Part shown: positions 17,413 through 28,668 of the stretch, one piece after another | Layout: each line of letters starts with the position of its first letter | Position numbering within the stretch: position 1 is the stretch's first letter | Assembly (NCBI GenBank): GCA_910574895.1 | Contig: CAJTDQ010000001.1 | Span: 372,001-436,000 of the forward strand | Length of the DNA: 64,000 nt | Direction of reading: 5' to 3' | Source: Eubacteriaceae bacterium | GTDB taxonomy: Bacteria > Bacillota > Clostridia > Lachnospirales > Lachnospiraceae | Program-made: the position numbers and the translations under genes | The notes under the pieces: generated by a model | Databases searched by the model: none | Told to the model about the DNA's origin: nothing | Seen by the model: the letters and a program-made list of their open reading frames with translations, nothing else

Positions 17413-18783
17413 TTAAATCGAATGAAATCTTTCTACAATTTCTTTAAATTTCATTCCGTTAGATGCCTTTATTAATACAGTATCGCCTTTTTCTAAAATA
17501 GAATCCATTTTTCCGAAAAAATCTTCTTTTGTTTCAAAATATAAAACACTGCTGTCTCCTCCACTTGCACCATAATAGATATTTTTTGCCAATTCACCAA
17601 TACAAACCACTACGTCAATACCTAATGACTTCGCCGTTTCTCCAACCTGTCTGTGCATCGCTACTTCTTTAACACCTAATTCAAACATGTCTCCCAATAT
17701 CGCAACTTTCCTTCCGTGTGCCTGTGACAGAACCTCCAGACTTGCTTTCATAGACATTGGATTTGCATTGTAACAATCGTCAATGATTGTCATTCCCTTC
17801 GCATCAAAAATATTATTTCTGCCACCAATTGCTTTTAATTTTCTGATGCCTGCATCAATCTCCTCTAGAGTCATGCCAAAATGAACACCAATACACGTAG
17901 CAGCCATCGCATTGTAAAGCATATGAAATCCCGGAATTGGAATCACCGTATCAAAAGTTTTATCAAAATATCTGATTGTTGTTTCTGTTCCTTTTACTCC
18001 AATTGTATGATATTTTTCAACTAAAACGTTTTGGTCTGTTTCGATGCCAAAGAAAACAGGTCTGCTTCCTTTTACTTCCTCCACCTGCGTCAATTTGTCA
18101 TCATCTCCATTTAATACAACAAGGCATCCGTCTTTTGCATAATCAAAAATTTCTGTTTTAGCTTTGTATACACCATCTCTGTCGCCCAGATTTTCCAGAT
18201 GACATGTTCCAATATTAGTAATCACACAAACATCAGGTTTGGATACTTTCGCCAGACGATGCATCTCTTCAAAATCACTGATTCCCATTTCAATAACCGC
18301 AATCTCATGATAATCACGAATTTTAAGAATTGTCAGCGGCATTCCTATCTCATTATTATAATTCCCTTCTGTCTTTAAAACATGAAACTTTTCCTGCAAA
18401 ACAGAAGCAATGATTTCTTTTGTGCTGGTTTTTCCAACACTTCCTGTGATTCCGATAATCTGACAATCTAATTGTTCTCTATAAAATTCTGCGATATCTT
18501 TTAACGCCTGTGCTGTAGATTCAACTTTTATGTAAGGACCTTTTGCATCGGTCAGTTCTTTTTCGCTGAGTGTACACAATGCGCCTTTATCAAAAACCTG
18601 ATTGATAAAATCATGCCCGTCTACTCTTGCACCAACAAAAGGAATGTACATAAATCCGTCTTCAATCAGCCTGCTGTCCTTTTCAGCTCCTGTAATACAC
18701 TCTGACTTTAAAGACTCATCTCCAAAGTACTCTCCATTACAGGCTTTTGTTATATTTTCCAATGTCATATTTTTTAATTTCAT
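17413..18783 (-). CDS. murF: UDP-N-acetylmuramoyl-tripeptide--D-alanyl-D-alanine ligase MurF
   Basis: MurF adds D-Ala-D-Ala to UDP-MurNAc-tripeptide, the last cytoplasmic step of the muropeptide precursor. The 456-residue product has the N-terminal UDP-binding domain (1-95), the ATP loop GITGSVGKTSTKEII (110-124), TEGNYNNEIGMPLT (138-151), NIGTCHLENLG (191-201) and the C-terminal DDCYNANPMSMKASL (326-340). It follows ddl, whose product supplies D-Ala-D-Ala, so the two form a functional pair. Confidence 0.96.
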   Translation of the reverse strand: MKLKNMTLENITKACNGEYFGDESLKSECITGAEKDSRLIEDGFMYIPFVGARVDGHDFINQVFDKGALCTLSEKELTDAKGPYIKVESTAQALKDIAEFYREQLDCQIIGITGSVGKTSTKEIIASVLQEKFHVLKTEGNYNNEIGMPLTILKIRDYHEIAVIEMGISDFEEMHRLAKVSKPDVCVITNIGTCHLENLGDRDGVYKAKTEIFDYAKDGCLVVLNGDDDKLTQVEEVKGSRPVFFGIETDQNVLVEKYHTIGVKGTETTIRYFDKTFDTVIPIPGFHMLYNAMAATCIGVHFGMTLEEIDAGIRKLKAIGGRNNIFDAKGMTIIDDCYNANPMSMKASLEVLSQAHGRKVAILGDMFELGVKEVAMHRQVGETAKSLGIDVVVCIGELAKNIYYGASGGDSSVLYFETKEDFFGKMDSILEKGDTVLIKASNGMKFKEIVERFHSI

Positions 18784-18864
18784 GTTTTGTTTTCCTTATT
18801 CTTCTTCATAAAAAATTTTCTATTTTTATAAGTTTACACTTCTGAAAAAATCACAAACGACTTC

Positions 18865-19890
18865 TTATTTTTTTAGCGATAACATAACGATGTTTTCACA
18901 CAAAGTCGGATAATCAATGCCAATGGCTCTCGCCTCGTCCGGTATCAGACTGGTAGAAGTCATTCCCGGTAATGTATTTACTTCCAGACAATACATATTA
19001 CCTGCTTTGTCCATCATAATATCAACTCTGGCATATGGTGCGCACCCGATTGCCTCATATGCCTCTTCTGCTGTTCTTTGCATTCTATCTGTTAATTCTT
19101 GATTTAATTCTGCAGGACACACATGTGTTGTTGCTCCATCTTTATATTTGTTTTCATAATCATACCAGCCTTCATTTGGAATAATTTCAACAATCGGTAA
19201 TGCCTTTCCATCAATAACTCCAACGGAAAATTCTCTGCCATCAATGTAATCCTCTACTAACACCTGATTATCCAGTGCAAAACATTCCTCCAATGCTGCT
19301 TCATATTCAGAATCTTTTTTTACTAATACAACTCCCACACTGGAACCGCCATTACATGCTTTCACCACAACCGGTATTTTCATTTCATGTTTTTTAAGAG
19401 AAGTGTCCTCACCTTTTTTCATCCAGACACTCTTTGCTGTAGGAACCTGTTTTGACATAAAAATCTGTTTTGTAATTGCTTTGTCCATTCCCATTCCACT
19501 GGCAAGTGCACCGGAACCGGTATATTTTATTCCGAATAAGTCAAAGGCTGCCTGACATTTGCCATCTTCGCCGTTTTTTCCATGAAGCGCCATAAAAACA
19601 ATATCTGCCTCAGAGCAAAGTTTAATTACATTTTCTCCAAAAAAACTCTTTCTCTTCGCTTCCTCTTCTTTTAATTTTGCTGACAATTCACGAATCGCAT
19701 CTCTTTCTTTTCTAACATCATAATCTGTTTTTGCCTCATCAAATAAATTTTCATGATATGTACCAAAGAAAACATCAAGCAACACTGCATTATGCCCCTT
19801 GCTTCTCAATGCCTCACAGACATTGGTTCCTGAATTAATTGAAACTTCTCTCTCTGTACTATTTCCACCACATAAAACAACAATATTCAT
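18865..19890 (-). CDS. ddl: D-alanine--D-alanine ligase
   Basis: ATP-grasp ligase (341 residues) that joins two D-alanines for the peptidoglycan precursor. Motifs: VLCGGNSTEREVSINSG (5-21), ALHGKNGEDGKCQ (101-113), the ATP-grasp region VVKACNGGSSVGVV (174-187) and the metal-binding CLEVNTLPGMTSTSLIP (299-315). AGAGG precedes the ATG. It lies 12 bases after recG and 81 before murF, all leftward, so the three are probably cotranscribed. Confidence 0.96.
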   Translation of the reverse strand: MNIVVLCGGNSTEREVSINSGTNVCEALRSKGHNAVLLDVFFGTYHENLFDEAKTDYDVRKERDAIRELSAKLKEEEAKRKSFFGENVIKLCSEADIVFMALHGKNGEDGKCQAAFDLFGIKYTGSGALASGMGMDKAITKQIFMSKQVPTAKSVWMKKGEDTSLKKHEMKIPVVVKACNGGSSVGVVLVKKDSEYEAALEECFALDNQVLVEDYIDGREFSVGVIDGKALPIVEIIPNEGWYDYENKYKDGATTHVCPAELNQELTDRMQRTAEEAYEAIGCAPYARVDIMMDKAGNMYCLEVNTLPGMTSTSLIPDEARAIGIDYPTLCENIVMLSLKK

Positions 19891-19902
19891 ATTCTTACCT
19901 CT

Positions 19903-21927
19903 TTATATATTAATCATTTTATTTTCATTTTTATACAATTCTCTTCTCTCTTCCTCAGAGATGTAAACTTCATTATTTTCAATTAAGTCTACTGCATGTG
20001 CCGCATTTTTCAAAACGTCTGCATCATTCATAATATCTCCCAGACGAAATTCAAAATCTCCGCTCTGCCTTACACCAAAGAAATCTCCCGGTCCACGCAG
20101 TTTTAAATCTTCACTGGCAATAAAAAAGCCATCATTGGAGCGATTCAAAATCTCCAGCCTTTCGCTGGCATCTTTCTTTCCTGTACCATTTATAAAGATA
20201 CAATAAGACTGATTGCCGCCTCTTCCTACACGGCCTCTCAGCTGGTGAAGCTGTGCCAGTCCAAAACGCTCTGCATTTTCTACCATCATAACGGTAGCAT
20301 TTGGTACGTTCACACCTACCTCAACTACCGTAGTAGAAACTAAAACCTGTATTTTATTTTCGGCAAATGCTTCCATCTTCTCATTTTTTTCAGCCGCTTT
20401 CATTCTTCCATGTAAAAAATCTACATGGATACTTGGAGATAAAACTGCCTGTAACTTCTTGGCATATTCAATAACATTTTCACCTTCCACCGCTTCGCTG
20501 TATTCTACTGTAGGGCAGATAATATATGCCTGTCTGCCTTCTTGCACCTGCTTTTCAATAAAGTTATATGCATTTGGACGATAGTCTGTTCCTACAACAC
20601 AGTTTGCGATTGGCTTTCTTCCTGCCGGAAGTTCGTCAATAATTGATATATCCAAATCTCCATACATAATAATTGCCAACGTTCTAGGTATTGGTGTAGC
20701 ACTCATGACCATCGTATGTGGCGAATCTCCTTTTTCGGAAATAGTCTCTCTTTGTTTTACGCCAAAACGATGCTGCTCATCTGTTACGACTAGTGCAAGT
20801 TTATGGTAATTTACCTTATCCTGTATCAGTGCATGCGTTCCAATAATAATATCCGCCTCTCCTGACTCTATTAACTGATATGCCCCTCTTTTTTCTTTTG
20901 CTGTCATAGAGCCTACCAGTACAACCGGTGTCAGTTTCAGATTGTTTTTTCTTATTATATCTTTGATATCTTCAAAATGCTGTCTTGCCAAAACTTCTGT
21001 TGGAGCCATCATTGCTCCCTGCTCTTTATTCAGTGCCGCAGTCAGCAGCGCCAGAACCGCCACAATCGTTTTTCCTGAACCTACATCACCCTGAATCAAT
21101 CTGTTCATAACTTTATCCGAAGAGATATCATGTTTTATTTCCTGCCATGTTTTCATCTGGGCATTTGTCAACTGAAATCCAAGATTATCTATAATATGCT
21201 CTAATTCTTTCGGTTCGTTTAAAATATGCTTATTATGAATAATTTCATTTTTCTCTTTCAATGCTCGAAGGGTTAAAATAAACTGAAAAAATTCTTCAAA
21301 AACCAATCGTTTCCTTGCAATCATAAAGTCCTTTTGATTTTTTGGAAAATGTATGTTATGTATTGAGTCCTCAGCATTCTGCAGTCCAATTCTCTCACGA
21401 ATCGCCAATGGAATATTCTCATTTTTAGAAACGATTTGAAATGCCTGTTTTACTGCCTTTAATACCATATTATTCGTAAGTCCCGAAACTAATGGATAAA
21501 CCGGCTGCATCTCTCCCATTTTTTTCTGATATTGTACAAAAGAAAATGTTTTGGGCTGGTCTATTACATAGGAACCTTTATTTTCATGTACAAATCCTCT
21601 AAAAATCAATACATCTCCCTGATGTAGGGTATTTTTGATATAAGGTGCATTAAACCAGGTTGCTTTGATGCCATTTCCTTCTTCATCTCTAATATATGCA
21701 TCTACAATTTGAAGATTTCTAACTCTTCTCACAGAAATCTCTCTTACAATGGTTCCTTTCACAGCCTGCGTTCTGTCTGCTTCCAAATTTTGAACGAGAA
21801 CAGGCTCCTCAAAAGTATCATAATACCTAGGGTAATATGATAGCAAATCTTCCACTGTATTAACACCTGCACGCTGGAATATTTTTTCTGTTTTTTCACC
21901 AATTCCATTTAATTCTTTTAACTGCAT
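19903..21927 (-). CDS. recG: ATP-dependent DNA helicase RecG
   Basis: RecG reverses stalled forks and processes branched DNA. The 674-residue protein has the wedge/OB domain (about 55-150), Walker A GDVGSGKT (282-289), the DEQH box VTDEQHRFG (384-392), a SATPIPRT motif (413-420), and QLRGRVGRGG (about 565) in the second RecA-like domain. Length and domain order are normal. First gene of recG-ddl-murF. Confidence 0.97.
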   Translation of the reverse strand: MQLKELNGIGEKTEKIFQRAGVNTVEDLLSYYPRYYDTFEEPVLVQNLEADRTQAVKGTIVREISVRRVRNLQIVDAYIRDEEGNGIKATWFNAPYIKNTLHQGDVLIFRGFVHENKGSYVIDQPKTFSFVQYQKKMGEMQPVYPLVSGLTNNMVLKAVKQAFQIVSKNENIPLAIRERIGLQNAEDSIHNIHFPKNQKDFMIARKRLVFEEFFQFILTLRALKEKNEIIHNKHILNEPKELEHIIDNLGFQLTNAQMKTWQEIKHDISSDKVMNRLIQGDVGSGKTIVAVLALLTAALNKEQGAMMAPTEVLARQHFEDIKDIIRKNNLKLTPVVLVGSMTAKEKRGAYQLIESGEADIIIGTHALIQDKVNYHKLALVVTDEQHRFGVKQRETISEKGDSPHTMVMSATPIPRTLAIIMYGDLDISIIDELPAGRKPIANCVVGTDYRPNAYNFIEKQVQEGRQAYIICPTVEYSEAVEGENVIEYAKKLQAVLSPSIHVDFLHGRMKAAEKNEKMEAFAENKIQVLVSTTVVEVGVNVPNATVMMVENAERFGLAQLHQLRGRVGRGGNQSYCIFINGTGKKDASERLEILNRSNDGFFIASEDLKLRGPGDFFGVRQSGDFEFRLGDIMNDADVLKNAAHAVDLIENNEVYISEEERRELYKNENKMINI

Positions 21928-21983
21928 ACCTTTAACCTCAACATGAAATATTCTACCATATATAACATATTTTTTCTATACGA

Positions 21984-22028
21984 ACAAAAAATAGACTGTT
22001 CATATGATTGTTTCATACAAACAGTCTA
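21984..22028 (-). terminator. Terminator after the beta-helix protein gene
   Basis: Read leftward, a TAGACTGTT/AACAGTCTA stem with a long loop is followed by TTTTTTG, nine bases past the stop codon of the gene ending at 22037. Confidence 0.85.
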
Positions 22029-22036
22029 CTCATTAA

Positions 22037-24712
22037 TTATTTAATTCTAACTTTTTTTGTGTACTTACTATAATAATACTTCTTGCCTACTTTCTTGTAG
22101 CTTCGAATTCTAACATAATATGCACCTTTCACTTTTCTCTTAAATGTAAGTTTTGTCTTCTTTGTCTTCTTTACAGTTGTATATTTCTTCTTAAAGTTTT
22201 TCTTTGTAGAATATGCCACTTCATATCCACTGGCACCTTTACTCTTACTATATTTTACTGTAATTTTTTTCTTTGTTGCTTTTTTCTTTGTTATCTTTGT
22301 CTTCGCCGGTCTGATCTTTAATTTGATTGTCGCAGTATTCTTGTATGCATTGATACCTTTGACAACAATCTTACCATTACCAATTTTCTTATTATTAGAA
22401 TATGTAACAGTATAATCTGTACCCTGACGAAGAGTCACGCCATTAATTACAACTTTCACTTTTGGTGTAATTGCTTTTCCGGTGTATGCCTTAGTCATTT
22501 CCGTATCATATTTTCCTTTTCCGGAAATTTCAACATATGTAGAATAAATATTCTTTCTTGCCTGCTCGTAAGTCTTATCTGCAGTGTATTTACCATTGCT
22601 ATATGACATAATCTTACACATGTCACCACTGCCATATACACCATATCCGGCTTTATTGATAGCATAATCAATACCGCCATTACCACTTAAACTGTAGCTG
22701 CATACATTTGTAAACTTAACATTTGGTGTATCCGGACACTCTACTGCAGATTTCACGAAACATGTAGCTTTCTGATAACAGGAATAGATTCCAAGTCCAT
22801 AACCTTCATGACTTGTTACATGATTCGCAACCTTATAATCTGTGTATCCATAAGAACCTGGTGCATTCCATACCCCCTGACTTGTTATATCATATGGAAG
22901 TTCACTCTGATACATATAGCATTTGCCGCCATTACCATTCCAGATTGTCTGGTATTTCTGGAAATGCTCTACCATCAGTCCATAAGTAGTAATATTATCA
23001 CCATTAAAGATTACTCCGGTATCACAAGTATTCTTGTCCCATGCAACACCTGCTCCATGGTCAGCTCTCCAAATCCAGAAGTTATCTCCAATAACATTAT
23101 TGCTGTTAATAATTACACAATTTGTTGTCTTACAAGGTGTGGCATCTGCTCCACCTACTCTATAGAATGTATCAACAAGACATGTTGGATTTGCTGAATT
23201 ATCTGCATTATTTTTAGCAGTTCCTACTGTTAACAGTGTATCTGATTTCTTTCTTCCCGCATCAAATAATACACCTGCCACCTTGACACCTGCCACATCT
23301 CCAATCATCATACACTGATTGCCTTCTGTAGGCTTTAATGTTGCATATCCTAATCCTAAAACAACTGTATCCTGATTCTCAATTTTAATTGGTTCACTGA
23401 TTTCATAAATACCCGGTGTTAAAATCAAGTTTTTACCAGTTTTAATCTGTTCATTAATCTTTGCTGCAGAATCACTTGGTTTTGCTACATAAAACTCTTC
23501 CAGACCAATGATTTCTCCATCTATCTCTTCAGCATCCCATGAAACACCTTTTGCATTCTTTCTTAATGCAGGAACAAATACACCATAATCTCCATATTCA
23601 TCAACTGTAAGGAATGGTTTTTCCTGTACTTCGGGTGCTTCTGAAACTTTTGTATATGCCTGATATGGCCACTCGCCATCCGGGCCATTCTTTACTGTTC
23701 CTGCTGTGTCATATAATGACTTCACTTCACAGCCTACAAAAACATAATTCCAGACACTTCCATCCCACTTATTCATCTCAACATTTCTAGATAGCCACTG
23801 TTGTTGTGAACCGGCAGAAATACCACTTTCTGTATCCACTTTCTTGCCTGTTTTCTTGTCTGTATACTGATATTTTCTTCCGGCAATCTTTGAATCTGCT
23901 AAAAATCCACCACTGGCATATCCACCATTCTGATGTAAATCAAGATTACCTTTAATATTCATTCTTCTCATTGATGTAGCCTGTGATACCGCCCACATTG
24001 TTCTGTCTGCCGTTGTAGTTAAATTTTCAACTGAACGCCAGAAGTTACATAAAGCATTATAATTAATTGAACCGTCATATTTTTTTCCCAGCATCCATTC
24101 CGCTTTACAATTAATATTTCCAATCACTGTATCTTCAGGAGAGAGTCCCATTCCTGCTACCTGTGTATAGAAACCAATCTCTACCTGTAAATCATTGCTA
24201 TATGTACCAGGTGCAAAAAGTAATGCATTTCTGTCCGATATAAACTGACCTCTTTCTGTAGTCCCATAAATACTGTTAATACGTGACTGAATTTCTTTTG
24301 CATTATCAGTTGGTTCAAAAATCGTTGTATCTGCACCAAATGTATCAATTTCATATGATGTAATACCATTCATCTGTTTTACTTCTTTATTTCCATCTAC
24401 AAGTCTTACTTCATAATAGCCGCCATCATAATCTTCATCTACATATTCTCTGTCAGTTGTACTGGCAATCTTTGTATATGCTGCATATCTACTATCTGCT
24501 CTGTAAATATTAAATGTGCAGCCGTTTGCAATAGAACAATTCCAGAAAATCCTGCAAGTTCCATCTTCATTTTCTTCAAATCTTAAATTTGTAACGGATT
24601 GTGTTGTTAACTCCAATGCACTTACCTGTGAAACAGGTATCGCTGTAATACTTGTTACAACTAATGTACAAACTAAAATTAAAGAAAATAAGCTACGTTT
24701 AAAATCTTTCAT
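22037..24712 (-). CDS. Secreted twin beta-helix protein, candidate GH55-like exo-beta-1,3-glucanase
   Basis: An 891-residue secreted protein: signal peptide 1-33; Fn3-like domain about 40-120; two tandem right-handed beta-helix halves (about 130-400 and 410-710), each opening with an asymmetric 'residues that define a finite list, then a pathway start' pattern (NAKEIQSRINSIYG then LLFAPGTYS; SAAKINEQIKTGKN then LILTPGIYE); a bacterial Ig-like domain about 730-800 (GKAITPKVKV, GTDYTVTYSNN); and a type A lysine-rich Fn3 end. The segment NFWIWRADHGAGVAWDKN and FQKYQTIWNGNGGKCYMYQ is familiar to me from actinobacterial proteins annotated loosely as 'adenylyl cyclase' or 'coagulation factor 5/8'. 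The double beta-helix is the architecture of GH55. Enzyme activity is not proven; another polysaccharide lyase or hydrolase is possible. Confidence 0.7.
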   Translation of the reverse strand: MKDFKRSLFSLILVCTLVVTSITAIPVSQVSALELTTQSVTNLRFEENEDGTCRIFWNCSIANGCTFNIYRADSRYAAYTKIASTTDREYVDEDYDGGYYEVRLVDGNKEVKQMNGITSYEIDTFGADTTIFEPTDNAKEIQSRINSIYGTTERGQFISDRNALLFAPGTYSNDLQVEIGFYTQVAGMGLSPEDTVIGNINCKAEWMLGKKYDGSINYNALCNFWRSVENLTTTADRTMWAVSQATSMRRMNIKGNLDLHQNGGYASGGFLADSKIAGRKYQYTDKKTGKKVDTESGISAGSQQQWLSRNVEMNKWDGSVWNYVFVGCEVKSLYDTAGTVKNGPDGEWPYQAYTKVSEAPEVQEKPFLTVDEYGDYGVFVPALRKNAKGVSWDAEEIDGEIIGLEEFYVAKPSDSAAKINEQIKTGKNLILTPGIYEISEPIKIENQDTVVLGLGYATLKPTEGNQCMMIGDVAGVKVAGVLFDAGRKKSDTLLTVGTAKNNADNSANPTCLVDTFYRVGGADATPCKTTNCVIINSNNVIGDNFWIWRADHGAGVAWDKNTCDTGVIFNGDNITTYGLMVEHFQKYQTIWNGNGGKCYMYQSELPYDITSQGVWNAPGSYGYTDYKVANHVTSHEGYGLGIYSCYQKATCFVKSAVECPDTPNVKFTNVCSYSLSGNGGIDYAINKAGYGVYGSGDMCKIMSYSNGKYTADKTYEQARKNIYSTYVEISGKGKYDTEMTKAYTGKAITPKVKVVINGVTLRQGTDYTVTYSNNKKIGNGKIVVKGINAYKNTATIKLKIRPAKTKITKKKATKKKITVKYSKSKGASGYEVAYSTKKNFKKKYTTVKKTKKTKLTFKRKVKGAYYVRIRSYKKVGKKYYYSKYTKKVRIK

Positions 24713-24842
24713 TTCTTTTCTCCTTTTCTCTTAAAATGTATTTTCATTGTAACATATTTACACAATCATTCCAATTATAAAAATGTTTTTATGCATAATC
24801 ACAATTTTCTCTCACAATTCGTTCTCCAAATACAAATATTTT

Positions 24843-25028
24843 TTATAATACCAGTGCTTTTTTCGGACAAAAGTTTGAGCATTTACCACATCTGATACAC
24901 TTATCATGATTAATCTGTGGTGCCTCAAAATCTTTCTGTGTCAATGCTCCCACCGGACAAATTTTCACGGCCGGACATTTATGATTCTGAGGACAATTCT
25001 CTATTACCAATTTTAACTTCTTTTCCAT
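24843..25028 (-). CDS. Small 4Fe-4S ferredoxin-type protein
   Basis: A 61-residue protein with one canonical cluster motif, CIRCGKCSNFCP (43-54), and a variant upstream one, CPQNHKCPAVKICPVGAL (12-29), whose spacing (C-x5-C-x4-CP) differs from the usual C-x2-C-x2-C-x3-CP. It probably carries one or two Fe-S clusters and acts in the cytoplasm as an electron carrier; the partner is unknown. GGAG precedes the ATG. It stands alone between the beta-helix gene and the inverted-repeat element. Confidence 0.85.
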   Translation of the reverse strand: MEKKLKLVIENCPQNHKCPAVKICPVGALTQKDFEAPQINHDKCIRCGKCSNFCPKKALVL

Positions 25029-25077
25029 TTCTCTTCTCCTTTTTCTTTAAGTGTATTCTTATTATAACACGTATATT

Positions 25078-25233
25078 CTAACATTCCAATTTATCGCACT
25101 CAAGAGAAAGGCGAGTAGCTGCGTAAGCCAACATTTGCTCTTCTTGGTGCAATACCGACAAAATCATAAGTGCAATTTCGATTTGTCGAGGTGATTTGAG
25201 TATAAAAGGATACACTTGGAAACTGAATTTCAT
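25078..25233 (-). CDS. Possible 51-residue small ORF adjoining the inverted-repeat element
   Basis: An open frame from the ATG complementary to 25231-25233 to a TAG at 25078-25080 encodes 51 residues, with a central QIEIALMILSVLHQEEQM (19-36) and a C-terminal end LSLECDKLEC. No Shine-Dalgarno sequence is evident; the nested inverted repeat starts three bases upstream. I do not recognise it. It may be part of a repeated element rather than a true gene. Confidence 0.3.
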   Translation of the reverse strand: MKFSFQVYPFILKSPRQIEIALMILSVLHQEEQMLAYAATRLSLECDKLEC

Positions 25234-25235
25234 AA

Positions 25236-25390
25236 ACATTTATAAAATAAAAATAATATTGAATATTAAGCGGACATTTGATTCACAAAATCAAATGTCC
25301 AGACTTACCTGAGAAAAAATCATCAGGATTTTTTCGAAGATGAAGTCGGTACTTAAAATATTCAATATTATTTTTATTTTCTATAAATGT
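25236..25390. repeat. Nested inverted-repeat element (MITE-like or structured RNA)
   Basis: A 32-base outer left arm (25236-25267) and its near-exact complement (25357-25390, two extra bases) enclose two further hairpins: a perfect 12-bp stem with loop CACAA (25272-25300) and a perfect 9-bp stem with loop ATCAG (25313-25335). The whole folds as a three-way junction on either strand. No clear target-site duplication is visible. It lies between groEL and the ferredoxin gene; 25391-25466 is otherwise unremarkable. Confidence 0.75.
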
Positions 25391-25466
25391 TCAAGAATCG
25401 AGGTGAAGATATTCTCTGTCTGTATTTTTTCAGCAGGAAAGTCACTCCCCTACAAACCGAATTTTA

Positions 25467-27101
<1,635 letters not shown>

Positions 27102-27197
27102 CTAAGATAATTTTAACAATATAATTAACAAAAATTCTTTCAACTTATAACAGTTCAGCCATCAGCCCGAAAATCCTTCGGATCTTCTTCGCTGTTC

Positions 27198-27482
27198 TTA
27201 TTCAACAATCGCAAGAATATCTGACTGTTTTACTATGATATATTCTTCGTCATCTAATTTTACTTCATTTCCTGCGTACTTTGAATAAATAACCATATCG
27301 CCTGCCTTCACGCTCATGGTAACTTCTTTTCCATCTACCATTCCACCGGGACCTACAGCAACAACTTCTGCCTGCTGTGGTTTCTCCTGTGACTGACTTG
27401 TCAAAATAATTCCTGATTTTGTTTTCTCTTCCGGAGTAGACTGTTTTAATACTACTCTATCTGCTAATGGTACTAATTTCAT
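27198..27482 (-). CDS. groES: Co-chaperonin GroES
   Basis: A 94-residue 10-kDa lid subunit for GroEL. It has the typical start MKLVPLADRVVLKQ, the mobile loop around EEKTKSGIILTSQSQEKPQQ (18-37), GPGGMVDGKEV and the end EYIIVKQSDILAIVE. It lies 108 bases upstream of groEL and just after a perfect CIRCE element. Confidence 0.98.
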   Translation of the reverse strand: MKLVPLADRVVLKQSTPEEKTKSGIILTSQSQEKPQQAEVVAVGPGGMVDGKEVTMSVKAGDMVIYSKYAGNEVKLDDEEYIIVKQSDILAIVE

Positions 27483-27506
27483 TACATAACCTCCAACTCA
27501 TATTTT

Positions 27507-27533
27507 TTAGCACTCTGTGCTTATGAGTGCTAA
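27507..27533 (-). promoter_or_regulatory. CIRCE operator (HrcA binding site)
   Basis: TTAGCACTC, nine bases, GAGTGCTAA: an exact match to the CIRCE consensus, in the groES leader. It predicts repression of groESL by HrcA at normal temperature; hrcA itself is not in the window. Confidence 0.97.
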
Positions 27534-27545
27534 TCGCTAATACAT

Positions 27546-27573
27546 ATACTATCACTTTTTTTAATAAATGCAA
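27546..27573 (-). promoter_or_regulatory. Probable sigma-A promoter of groESL
   Basis: Read leftward, TTGCAT, a 16-base spacer and TAGTAT lie immediately upstream of the CIRCE operator, placing the operator at or just after the transcription start. Confidence 0.6.
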
Positions 27574-27616
27574 CCCTCATAACAAAAAATTAACAAAACT
27601 GTAACAATTAAACATT

Positions 27617-28495
27617 TTACTTTCCAACATTATTATCTCTTCCATAACAAAATAAATACTGCTGGGCATATCCGCCGTACTCTCCATACATCTCTTTTGC
27701 AAAATCTGCTATCAACTCTTTTTTTGTATCTTTGCCCTGGAAATATAAAGTTTCCATGATACGTTTCATCCACACGTCGATAGGAAAGGCACTCCTATAT
27801 CCTAGTCCAAAAAGCATTACACAATTTGCAACTTTTTCTCCGACACCTTTTATCTCCATTAATTTTTTGCGGGCATCATCTTCATCCATTCCCTGAAAAT
27901 CAACGACACTTATCACATTTTTACTTAGTTTTTCCACTGCATCTGCCAGATAAGGAGCTCTGAAACCTGTCTTCATCTCCCGAAACTGTTCTTCTGTTAT
28001 TGTTCCTAAAATCTCAACTTCCGGAAACGAATAATACTTCTCTCCATTAATTTCTCCGAGATATTCCCCATATTCTTCGCTGATACGTCTCACTAATTGT
28101 TTTATATGGGGAATCTGCTTGTTTTGGGATATAATAAAAGATATCAACATCTCATGAAATTCCTGATTTAAAATCCGCACACCATATTTTTCATTGATGG
28201 AATCCCGTAAAAGATTATCCTTCTCTAAAAGAAACCTTTTTATTTCCGCATAATCCCTGTCAAGATCAAAATAAGGAATCCATATAGTCTTCACACTATT
28301 GATATCGCAATCATAAAATATTAATGTGTCGTTTTCCTGTTTCATATGTAACAGATTTTTATAAGCAACAATCACATAATCATTTTCATCCTGCTTATAA
28401 AAACGAAAACATTGCCCACATTCCAATGTCTGCGATAACCTGAAATCTTCTATTCCCTCTATTATTGTATTTTGCTTTTCTGTATATATTCTCAT
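27617..28495 (-). CDS. 8-oxoguanine DNA glycosylase, OGG1-type
   Basis: A 292-residue bifunctional glycosylase/AP lyase that removes 8-oxoguanine from DNA. The N-terminal OGG domain includes LECGQCFRFY (25-34), and the HhH-GPD domain has the hairpin LMEIKGVGEKVANCVMLFGL (211-230) with the catalytic lysine in GEK, and the catalytic aspartate in AFPIDVWM (235-242). This combination is typical of the OGG1-like enzymes of Firmicutes. It is upstream of groES and separately transcribed; the intervening region carries the groES promoter. Confidence 0.93.
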   Translation of the reverse strand: MRIYTEKQNTIIEGIEDFRLSQTLECGQCFRFYKQDENDYVIVAYKNLLHMKQENDTLIFYDCDINSVKTIWIPYFDLDRDYAEIKRFLLEKDNLLRDSINEKYGVRILNQEFHEMLISFIISQNKQIPHIKQLVRRISEEYGEYLGEINGEKYYSFPEVEILGTITEEQFREMKTGFRAPYLADAVEKLSKNVISVVDFQGMDEDDARKKLMEIKGVGEKVANCVMLFGLGYRSAFPIDVWMKRIMETLYFQGKDTKKELIADFAKEMYGEYGGYAQQYLFCYGRDNNVGK

Positions 28496-28668
28496 TTTCC
28501 TAGAAACCTTCCTTAGAATACATAATCTTATCTTTTCGACAAGATTAGACTAACATTTTTATTTGTTATATTCAAGTAATCAAATATATTTGTGTATTAC
28601 GTCTTTATTTTAGGCTAAAATAGTATTATAATATTTTAAAAAGTAAATGGAATTGGAGGATTTTGGAT

